Source of the DNA: Helicobacteraceae bacterium
Lineage (GTDB): Bacteria; Campylobacterota; Campylobacteria; Campylobacterales; Helicobacteraceae
Assembly: GCA_029258405.1 (NCBI GenBank)
Contig: JARHYY010000052.1
Location: 1-12,680, forward strand
Reading direction: 5' to 3'
Length of the DNA stretch: 12,680 bases
Position 1 is the first letter of the stretch; each line of letters begins with the position of its first letter. The notes under the pieces were generated by a model. It was not told the origin of the DNA and did not search any database. It was given only the letters and a program-made list of their open reading frames with translations. Positions 1 through 5,205 of the stretch are shown here, piece by piece. The translations under genes were made by a program, and so were the position numbers.

Positions 1-246
1 TTAATGTATTTTGGTATATATAGATGTATCTTTAATACTTTTAAGTATTACATGTTATATATAACTCTTTAAAGTGAATGTCATATTCAATCTCAGCTTG
101 TATATGAGATATATTTGCTGATATGTATTTGTAATAGTTATCAATACTTATATCTTATTAGTATATATTTTGATTGCCTATGCCTTGTGTGCCCCTAAAA
201 CCTGTTTTGTAAGTTAAAGAAGCATAAAATAATGAACTTTAAATAT
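1..246. other. AT-rich non-coding flank
   Basis: No credible gene is seen on either strand; reading frames are shorter than about 25 codons and lack ribosome binding sites. It lies downstream of the rluA-family gene, whose stop is at 247-249, so it should contain that gene's transcript end, but no clear GC hairpin with a T-tract is visible. An inverted repeat at 33-50 (TAATACTT, two-base centre TT, AAGTATTA) could form a small hairpin. The rest is simple AT-rich sequence. Confidence 0.5.
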
Positions 247-1146
247 TTATTTTATATTAAAATGATTTAAAAAACTTGTAAGGGCAAAATTTATGCCATT
301 AAATGTAAATTGGAGTTTGAAAGCATGGAGCATAAGCCGACAAGCACCAAAATAATGGGTGTATTTTTGAGCACAAAACGAAGCATTGCTTTCTAAGTAT
401 TCTCTACTTAAGTGATCATCTACACCATAAAGGGGGTCACCTATAATACGATGCCCAATAGAATATAGGTGCAGGCGAATTTGATGCGTTCTTCCTGTAT
501 AGGGCACTACAAGCACATAAGTGCTATTGGTTTCAGGATTATAGCTTAATGGCTTAATGAATGTATGAGATGCTAACCCTTTATTATCTATAGACATGCG
601 AATACTTAAATCACCTTTATGTTGAGATTTCAAAATTGGTAAAGTAATATGACGAGAATGAGAGAGTTTGCCTTGCACTAAAGCATAATAACTTCTTTGT
701 ATATGTTTATCCATAAAGAGCTTACCAAATTTTTGTGCATAATGAACATTAGAAGCTGCTATAAGCAAACCACTTGTTTCCTTATCAAGCCGATGGACTA
801 ATACAGCTTGATTGCCTAATGAAAGCTTAATAGAATCAAGCATTGAGGCTGTTTGGGAATAATCTTTAGGATGAGATAAAAAATGAACAGGTTTATCAAA
901 TACAGCAAAAGAATTTGTTTTGAATATAGGATGGTGATAGGAAGAATATTCAATATCAAAATAAATAACTTTAATATGCCCAAATATTTTTTGTGATTTA
1001 TGGCAGGTGCTACCATTTGCATATATTACTCTTTTTTTATCGAGCCATCGTTGTGCTTGGTTATAAGATATGTTGAACTCTCGCATTAAAAATACAAAAG
1101 CTAAAATTGGTTTGGTGATAAAAAAATCTTTTACTTTAAACCCCAT
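247..1146 (-). CDS. RluA-family 23S rRNA/tRNA pseudouridine synthase
   Basis: This 299-residue protein should isomerise specific uridines in rRNA or tRNA to pseudouridine in the cytoplasm. Seen directly: the catalytic motif HRLDKETSG at residues 118-126 with the catalytic aspartate at 121, a YYAL element near 153-156, GRTHQIRLH at 218-226, GDPLYG at 236-241 and a C-terminal RLMLHA at 270-275. All are family signatures of RluA/RluC/RluD. Residues about 17-60 resemble a divergent S4 RNA-binding domain (order ..SYNQAQRWLDKKRV..NG..), as in RluC and RluD. Length is normal for the family. The start at 1146 has only a weak upstream purine stretch (GGTAATTAAG), but the N-terminus fits the S4 domain. 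A TATAAT core at 1223-1218 would give a leader of about 65 bases. Which uridine is modified cannot be read from the sequence. Confidence 0.93.
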   Translation of the reverse strand: MGFKVKDFFITKPILAFVFLMREFNISYNQAQRWLDKKRVIYANGSTCHKSQKIFGHIKVIYFDIEYSSYHHPIFKTNSFAVFDKPVHFLSHPKDYSQTASMLDSIKLSLGNQAVLVHRLDKETSGLLIAASNVHYAQKFGKLFMDKHIQRSYYALVQGKLSHSRHITLPILKSQHKGDLSIRMSIDNKGLASHTFIKPLSYNPETNSTYVLVVPYTGRTHQIRLHLYSIGHRIIGDPLYGVDDHLSREYLESNASFCAQKYTHYFGACRLMLHAFKLQFTFNGINFALTSFLNHFNIK

Positions 1147-1217
1147 AGAACTTAATTACCACAGACAACAAATAAAATTCCTAATAAAAATTGCCTAATA
1201 AAATTTGATAGAAAGCT

Positions 1218-1246
1218 ATTATAAATAGACCCATAAAGGGTCTAAA
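1218..1246 (-). promoter_or_regulatory. Putative promoter of the rluA-family gene
   Basis: Reading the minus strand, a perfect TATAAT lies at 1223-1218, and a loose -35 candidate TTTAGA is 17 bases upstream at 1246-1241. The inverted repeat AGACCC/GGGTCT (1227-1243) falls exactly in the spacer, so it could be an operator as well as the terminator of the unit upstream. The core reads TATAATAGC, identical to the two other minus-strand promoters at 1374 and 1587. Confidence 0.5.
1227..1243 (-). terminator. Hairpin ending the small upstream unit (or operator)
   Basis: A perfect 6-bp stem AGACCC / GGGTCT with a 5-base loop. On the minus strand it is followed by ATTTATAAT, a short, imperfect U-run, and it lies one base or less from the stop of the 36-codon reading frame at 1242-1352. 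A weak intrinsic terminator is plausible. On the plus strand it is followed by AAAGCC and would not terminate. Its overlap with the rluA promoter spacer leaves an operator role open. Confidence 0.45.
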
Positions 1247-1352
1247 GCCAAACAAAACCAATGTAACCATTTCTTGTAACACAAGTCCCCAGTACAATTA
1301 CATAAGCTTTGCTTGAAACCTCTTGTGGTACATAAACATACCTAAAGAACAT
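1242..1352 (-). CDS. Possible 36-residue small protein, unknown
   Basis: I do not recognise this. A frame of 36 codons begins MFFRYVYVPQ and ends GYIGFVWL, with a hydrophobic middle (AYVIVLGTCV, residues 16-25) and few charges. It fills the space between a strong promoter core (TATAAT at 1379-1374, giving a leader of only about 15 bases) and the AGACCC hairpin immediately after the stop. There is no good ribosome binding site, only TTTAAAG directly before ATG. Those 5' bases form an inverted repeat (ATCTTTA / TAAAGAT, 1351-1366) that would bury the start codon. The layout recalls Helicobacter pylori AapA type I toxin mRNAs (about 30-residue peptides with a hairpin masking the start), but sequence similarity is not evident. 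The unit could equally be a non-coding RNA. Confidence 0.28.
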   Translation of the reverse strand: MFFRYVYVPQEVSSKAYVIVLGTCVTRNGYIGFVWL

Positions 1353-1365
1353 CTTTAAATAAAGA

Positions 1366-1379
1366 TCAATGCTATTATA
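1366..1379 (-). promoter_or_regulatory. Strong extended -10 promoter of the small unit
   Basis: The minus strand reads TGTATAATAGCATTGA, with a perfect TATAAT at 1379-1374 preceded by GTG, so transcription should begin near 1367-1366. TTTACA-like sequence lies in the preceding hairpin region (1388-1407). It is a better promoter than those of most genes in the window, although only a very short frame follows. Confidence 0.6.
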
Positions 1380-1387
1380 CACTAATT

Positions 1388-1412
1388 TTGTCTTTTTGTA
1401 AAGACAATTTTT
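1388..1412 (+). terminator. Plus-strand intrinsic terminator without an obvious gene
   Basis: An 8-bp perfect stem TTGTCTTT / AAAGACAA with loop TTGT is followed directly by TTTTT on the plus strand. No plus-strand gene precedes it. Either it ends an RNA antisense to the 1242-1352 frame, or the hairpin has another role as part of the region upstream of the minus-strand promoter at 1379. A wider pair of arms, ACTAATTTT (1381-1389) and AAAATTAGT (1421-1429), encloses it. Confidence 0.5.
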
Positions 1413-1440
1413 AAGAATTTAAAATTAGTATATTATTGAG

Positions 1441-1551
1441 TTATGAATTAGTACTTCTGTGCATTGGATGTTGATAATCATTTTTTTCGCAACCAACAAG
1501 CACGAAAGTGCTCATAAGCACAAAAAAAGTAGCAAATAATATTTTTACCAT
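1441..1551 (-). CDS. Small lipoprotein (36 residues), unknown function
   Basis: The frame reads MVKILFATFFVLMSTFVLVG followed by Cys21 and a short polar tail (EKNDYQHPMHRSTNS). A lysine at residue 3, a hydrophobic core and the lipobox LVGC make a type II (lipoprotein) signal peptide. After acylation by Lgt (also encoded in this window) and cleavage before Cys21, a 16-residue lipopeptide would remain, probably anchored in the inner or outer membrane. Support for expression is strong: AAGGAG seven bases before the ATG and a TGGTATAAT promoter 35 bases further upstream. It starts just beyond the DAHP synthase gene but has its own promoter. The tail is short and hydrophilic with two histidines and one acidic pair, and gives no functional clue. 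Such tiny lipoproteins include entericidin-like and small envelope factors; no specific family is recognised. Confidence 0.75.
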   Translation of the reverse strand: MVKILFATFFVLMSTFVLVGCEKNDYQHPMHRSTNS

Positions 1552-1557
1552 AAAAAA

Positions 1558-1592
1558 TCTCCTTTTTTAAATTAAAAAGATAAGCTATTATA
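1558..1592 (-). promoter_or_regulatory. Promoter and ribosome binding site of the small lipoprotein gene
   Basis: The minus strand has an extended -10, TGGTATAAT (TATAAT at 1592-1587), just after the stop of the DAHP synthase gene, and a near-perfect Shine-Dalgarno AAGGAGA at 1564-1558 followed by seven bases and ATG at 1551. The extended -10 context CTTTGGTATAA recurs upstream of ccoG. Confidence 0.75.
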
Positions 1593-1604
1593 CCAAAGTA
1601 TTAG

Positions 1605-2951
1605 TTATTTCTTGCTTTTTTTTAATTTATCTGAAATTAAAAAAGCTAGCTCAAGAGCTTGCGTAGCATTTAAACGAGGGTCACAGTGTGTATGGTAGCG
1701 ACATGAAAGATCATTATCTGTAATTTGTTGGCTACCGCCTACGCATTCGGTTACATCTTGTCCTGTCATCTCTAAATGAATACCTCCAGCATATGTTCCT
1801 TCTGCTTCATGAATATCAAAAAAAGCATTCACTTCATCAAGTATGGCATTAAATGGTCTTGTTTTATAGCCATTGCTTGCTTTAATAGTATTGCCATGCA
1901 TAGGATCTATGCTCCATAAAATTTTGCAACCTTCTTGTTTAACTTCTCTTAGGAGTTTTGGGAATTTGTCTTTAATATTATCTGCTCCCATTCGTACAAT
2001 AAAATTAAGCCTGCCTGCCTCATTGTTAGGATTAAGTATATGAGCCATTCCTAATAACTCTTCTTTTGTAGCATTTGGACCAATTTTTACCCCCAAAGGA
2101 TTTTTAACCCCTCTTAAAAATTCTATATGTGCCTCATTAAGCCCTCTTGTCCTCTCGCCAATCCACAGCATGTGGGCTGAACAGTCATACCATTCTCCGC
2201 TAAGGCTATCCTTGCGTGTTAATGCTTCTTCATAATGGAGCAATAGAGCTTCATGAGAAGTATAAAATTCTGTTTCTCGTAGTTGTGGTGTGGTTATTGA
2301 ATTAATTCCGCATGCATTCATAAAGGCAAGTGTTTCATTGATTCTATCACTTATTTGTTTATAACGCTCTTGACTTTGTGTTTCTATAAAATCTAAATTC
2401 CATTTTTGTACTTTCGCCAAATCAGCAAAACCACCTTGTGCAAAAGCTCTTAAAAGGTTAAGTGTTGCAGCAGATTGATGGTATGAGCGTAAGATTCTTC
2501 TTGGGTTTGGCTCTCTTGATTCTTCAGAAAAATCTATACTATTGATATTATCGCCACGATAACTAGGGAGGGTAACGCCATTGATGGTTTCTGTATCGCT
2601 ACTTCTTGGTTTAGCGAATTGCCCAGCAAGCCTACCTACCTTTATCACCGGACATTGTCCAGCATAGGTTAATATAACAGACATTTGTAAAATAACTTTA
2701 AATGTATCACGAATATTGATAGCATTAAATTCACTAAAGCTCTCTGCACAATCTCCACCTTGCAATAAAAAACCATTACCTTCTGTTGCAGATGCTAAAC
2801 GCTCTTTGAGTGATTTTGCCTCTCCAGCAAACACTAATGGCGGGTAACTTTTAAGCTCTGATTCAACTTTTTGTAAAGTTTCTTCATCCTTATATATGGG
2901 CTGTTGTTTAATGGGAAAATTACGCCAACTTTTTATACTCCATTCTTTCAT
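1605..2951 (-). CDS. Class II 3-deoxy-7-phosphoheptulonate (DAHP) synthase
   Basis: It condenses phosphoenolpyruvate with erythrose 4-phosphate to DAHP, the first step of the shikimate pathway to chorismate and aromatic amino acids. The 448-residue protein has the class II (plant/mycobacterial type) signatures: LLQGGDCAESF at 62-72, GRLAGQFAKPRSS at 106-118, WYDCSAHMLWIGERTR at 254-269, GVKIGP at 287-292, WSIDPMHGNT at 346-355 and GGIHLEMTGQDVTEC at 389-403. Metal ligands by family analogy are Cys68, His352, Glu394 and Asp424; the spacing between the last three equals that in the M. tuberculosis enzyme. The extra N-terminal domain for Trp/Phe sensing in mycobacteria is largely absent, so allostery may differ. 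The start at 2951 (MKEWSIKSW) is preferred over 2978 because AAGGA lies ten bases upstream and homologues begin with this motif. In Helicobacter the gene is variously named dhs1, aroF or aroG. Confidence 0.97.
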   Translation of the reverse strand: MKEWSIKSWRNFPIKQQPIYKDEETLQKVESELKSYPPLVFAGEAKSLKERLASATEGNGFLLQGGDCAESFSEFNAINIRDTFKVILQMSVILTYAGQCPVIKVGRLAGQFAKPRSSDTETINGVTLPSYRGDNINSIDFSEESREPNPRRILRSYHQSAATLNLLRAFAQGGFADLAKVQKWNLDFIETQSQERYKQISDRINETLAFMNACGINSITTPQLRETEFYTSHEALLLHYEEALTRKDSLSGEWYDCSAHMLWIGERTRGLNEAHIEFLRGVKNPLGVKIGPNATKEELLGMAHILNPNNEAGRLNFIVRMGADNIKDKFPKLLREVKQEGCKILWSIDPMHGNTIKASNGYKTRPFNAILDEVNAFFDIHEAEGTYAGGIHLEMTGQDVTECVGGSQQITDNDLSCRYHTHCDPRLNATQALELAFLISDKLKKSKK

Positions 2952-3002
2952 TGCTATACATTCCTTATTAATAAGCATAATAATTTAAAAAAATCTCATT
3001 TT

Positions 3003-3031
3003 TAGAGAAAAAGCGAATCACTTTTTCTCTA
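3003..3031 (-). terminator. Long hairpin, probable ccoG terminator or leader attenuator
   Basis: An 11-bp perfect stem (TAGAGAAAAAG / CTTTTTCTCTA) with a 7-base loop. On the minus strand a run of seven T follows about ten bases after the stem, while on the plus strand no T-run follows. It can end the ccoG transcript; placed before the DAHP synthase start it could also act as an attenuator. Confidence 0.5.
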
Positions 3032-3098
3032 GCAAAAACAGCATAGAGGCTTAATCTATATCTGTTTTGCTTAAACAAATGAGATGATACTCTTATTG

Positions 3099-3113
3099 TG
3101 CCCCGATGGGGCA
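3099..3113. repeat. GC-rich inverted repeat TGCCCC-GAT-GGGGCA
   Basis: A perfect 6-bp GC-rich stem with a 3-base loop, striking in such AT-rich DNA. Neither side has a T-tract, so it is not a normal terminator. It could be an operator or an RNA hairpin just after the ccoG stop. Confidence 0.55.
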
Positions 3114-3154
3114 AATTTGCAAATATCCATTCATTTTTTACCACTTTTCCCATA

Positions 3155-4564
3155 TTACTTCTTTGGTGGGTAAATAAAAACGGTATTTCTTTGTACATTA
3201 ATATGGGAATCATCATCTTCAGCATACGCTCTAATAACTAAAGGAACTGATAGATTTTCTTGAGTTGTGTTAGGGTTGTGAGAACTTTCAAGCACAACAA
3301 CTACCTTGCTCTTTTCCCCAGCCTCTAATAATAAACCATTCTTAGGTCTTTTAATGTGTATCGAATCATTATTCAGTATTTCAAAATAATAAGTATGTGG
3401 TCTATTGCTTGTGTTTTGAAATAAAAAAGCATAAGAATTTTCTATTGCATTTGCACGTATATGATAGAGCTCTGATGCACGATTAATATTAAGTAACATA
3501 TTTTCTTTTGTGCTACTCATATATATTAAACCTACAAAGGCAACACTTAATGCCACGATATAAGCAACAGTACGCAATCGAAAATACTGCACCTTTTTTC
3601 TTGTGGCTACATTATCCATAGATGTCCAACTTATCAAAGAAGGCTTATTGAATTTACCCATAACTTTCACACAGGCATCAGCACATTCTAAACAGTTTAT
3701 ACATTCAAGCTGCAAGCCTTTTCGTATATCAATATGAGTTGGGCAAACGCTCACACAAGCTTCACAACCTGTGCATTCTGCATTTGGGGTTTCAGGTTTT
3801 TTCCACATTTTTACACCTGTTTCATCATATATATTGCCCCCTCGTTGATAGTCATATACAGTCATGATAGTATCTTTATCATAAAGCACTGATTGCACAC
3901 GGCAATATGGGCAGACAAAAAAACAAAAGTTCTCTTTAATCATAGTAATATCAAAAAACAAGAAAGTGGCAATACCGATAAAAAATACCCACAAAATAGG
4001 ATGCTCTGAAAAACTATCATTAAAAACATAGGAAAAAAAATCTTCAGGAGGCACAAAATACCATAAAAAATTTGCTGCAATGCACAAACATAACAACAAC
4101 CAAATGCCCAATGCAATAAAACGCTTAACTTTATTGCTTGCAATGCTCATATCTGGTTCTTTTTGCTTATTCGAAATTTTCTTTCTCAATCCTAAAATTT
4201 TTGTTTCGAGCAAATCTCTATAAAAAACTCTAAAGATTGTTTGAGGGCAAGCCCAACCACACCACATACGCCCTGCTAGAGTAGTCATAAAAAATATGCC
4301 CAAAAAAAGCAATATGGACAAAAAAGGCATGAGATAGAGCTCTTGCATATCAAAGATTATACCCATAAAATGAAGTTGCTTATGGTCAAAAGAAAGCAAA
4401 AAAACATGACCACCAGAATCTCCAAGCCGAACAAAAGGAACAATAAGGGATAAAATAGTAATAACAATATAAACAAAATATCTCTTTTGGCGGTATATTA
4501 TGCCCTTAAGATTAGCACAAGCAGCTAAAATCATTTCCTGCGATGCTTTTTTTTGCTTAATCAT
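3155..4564 (-). CDS. ccoG: Cytochrome c oxidase accessory protein CcoG (FixG/RdxA family)
   Basis: CcoG is an inner-membrane iron-sulfur protein that assists copper supply to and assembly of the cbb3-type oxidase, the terminal oxidase of microaerophiles. The 469-residue protein shows membrane segments at about 29-46, 78-97, 149-170, 189-206 and 331-350. The family motif WCGWACPQTIF lies at 101-111 and CFFVCPYC at 214-221. Two 4Fe-4S ferredoxin clusters are in the cytoplasmic loop: Cys264/267/270/274 and Cys288/291/294/298. The C-terminal part (about 360-468) matches the periplasmic Ig-like FixG C-domain. Length is typical. The start has GGGAG eight bases upstream and an extended -10 (TGGTATAAA, near 4593-4588). 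No ccoNOQP or ccoI/ccoS genes adjoin, so it is separated from the oxidase structural genes, at least within this window. Confidence 0.96.
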   Translation of the reverse strand: MIKQKKASQEMILAACANLKGIIYRQKRYFVYIVITILSLIVPFVRLGDSGGHVFLLSFDHKQLHFMGIIFDMQELYLMPFLSILLFLGIFFMTTLAGRMWCGWACPQTIFRVFYRDLLETKILGLRKKISNKQKEPDMSIASNKVKRFIALGIWLLLCLCIAANFLWYFVPPEDFFSYVFNDSFSEHPILWVFFIGIATFLFFDITMIKENFCFFVCPYCRVQSVLYDKDTIMTVYDYQRGGNIYDETGVKMWKKPETPNAECTGCEACVSVCPTHIDIRKGLQLECINCLECADACVKVMGKFNKPSLISWTSMDNVATRKKVQYFRLRTVAYIVALSVAFVGLIYMSSTKENMLLNINRASELYHIRANAIENSYAFLFQNTSNRPHTYYFEILNNDSIHIKRPKNGLLLEAGEKSKVVVVLESSHNPNTTQENLSVPLVIRAYAEDDDSHINVQRNTVFIYPPKK

Positions 4565-4695
4565 TTTAGTGCTCCCATCAAATAAAATTTATACCAAAGA
4601 TTATAAACCAAGTTTTCTTAAAAAAGCTTTTTATGTATAAATATGCTATTATTACAATTATAAAAAATCTTTGACAATAAATGTGTGGAGGAATC
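4565..4695. promoter_or_regulatory. Divergent promoter region, ccoG and hotdog gene
   Basis: For ccoG (minus strand) TGGTATAAA has its hexamer at 4593-4588, and a second TATAAT is at 4605-4600. For the plus-strand gene, TATAAA lies at 4659-4664, about 30 bases before its start, followed by GGAGGA at 4687-4692. No flagellar sigma-28 or sigma-54 motif is visible here, although the Campylobacter relative Cj0977 is reported to be sigma-28 dependent. Confidence 0.5.
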
Positions 4696-5172
4696 ATGGA
4701 CGAACAGCAAAAAAACACAAACGAAGAAGATATTATATCCTCTACAAAAGAGTCTGTTGTTATACAACAGGTTTATACAGAGGCAAACACAGCATCTTTT
4801 GGTACAATCAAGGAACTTGAACCCGGTTTTTGCTCACTTCTTTTTACGCCAACAGCACAGATGAAAGTCGATGCATTGGGGCTCATTCATGCGGGCTATA
4901 TTGTATCTGCGGCAAATTATGCTGCTATGTGTGCTGTCAATGAACCAACTGGGATACCAATTAAGCTAGAATGCAGTTTTTTTACTCCATTTGAGCTAGG
5001 CAACACTATTGAGCTAAGGGCACAAATGATGCAAGATGACACAAAAAAACGAGAAGTACAGGTAGAAGGCTTTGTGCTTGATATTAAAGTATTCCAAGCA
5101 CTTTTTGAAGTAGCCATTTTTGAGCATCATGTACTTAAACTACAAATAACAGGTCCAAAAAAAGTTGAATAA
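4696..5172 (+). CDS. Hotdog-fold thioesterase-like protein (Cj0977/HP0420-like)
   Basis: A 158-residue soluble protein. The pattern of a central helix after a histidine-glycine turn (ALGLIHAGYIVSAANYAAMC, 60-79) and the following strands (IELRAQMM, KKREVQVEGFVLDI, KVFQALFEVAIFE) is that of a PaaI/FcoT-type hotdog domain, which normally binds acyl-CoA. The first 30 residues are polar and probably flexible. It most resembles the epsilonproteobacterial group typified by Campylobacter Cj0977, a flagellum-coexpressed virulence protein with a hotdog fold; that assignment is from memory of the family. The start at 4696 is chosen over 4681 because GGAGGA sits four bases before it. It heads the plus-strand gene run, 33 bases before the chemoreceptor. 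Whether it hydrolyses acyl-CoA or only binds a ligand cannot be told. Confidence 0.7.
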   Translation: MDEQQKNTNEEDIISSTKESVVIQQVYTEANTASFGTIKELEPGFCSLLFTPTAQMKVDALGLIHAGYIVSAANYAAMCAVNEPTGIPIKLECSFFTPFELGNTIELRAQMMQDDTKKREVQVEGFVLDIKVFQALFEVAIFEHHVLKLQITGPKKVE

Positions 5173-5205
5173 TTTTAAAATATTAAAATAGTTTGGCATT
5201 AGATA

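Larger units (their letters stand above)
2952..3154 (-). promoter_or_regulatory. Leader region of DAHP synthase with hairpins
   Basis: This 200-base stretch between ccoG and the DAHP synthase gene contains two strong inverted repeats (3003-3031 and 3099-3113), the palindrome GCAAATTTGC at 3111-3120, and a weak -10 candidate TATAGA near 3058. If transcription starts there, the 3003-3031 hairpin lies in the 5' leader of the DAHP synthase mRNA. A 61-codon frame (3153 to 2968) starts two bases after the ccoG stop and ends beside the AAGGA of the next gene. Its last residues are rich in Phe and Tyr (FF..F..YYAY). Its coding status is doubtful because its sequence is built on the inverted repeats. 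Confidence 0.4.

Noticed and set aside
1227..1412. 6S, SRP or tmRNA gene in the small locus
   Set aside because: The length could suit 6S RNA, but no closing stem with an open central bubble, SRP GGAAG core or tRNA-like end could be made out on either strand.
2952..2978. Nine-residue extension of DAHP synthase from the ATG at 2978
   Set aside because: AAGGA lies inside it and the family's N-terminal motif starts at MKEWSIKSW.
4681..4695. Five-residue extension MCGGI of the hotdog protein
   Set aside because: The GGAGGA ribosome binding site lies within this stretch and points to the ATG at 4696.
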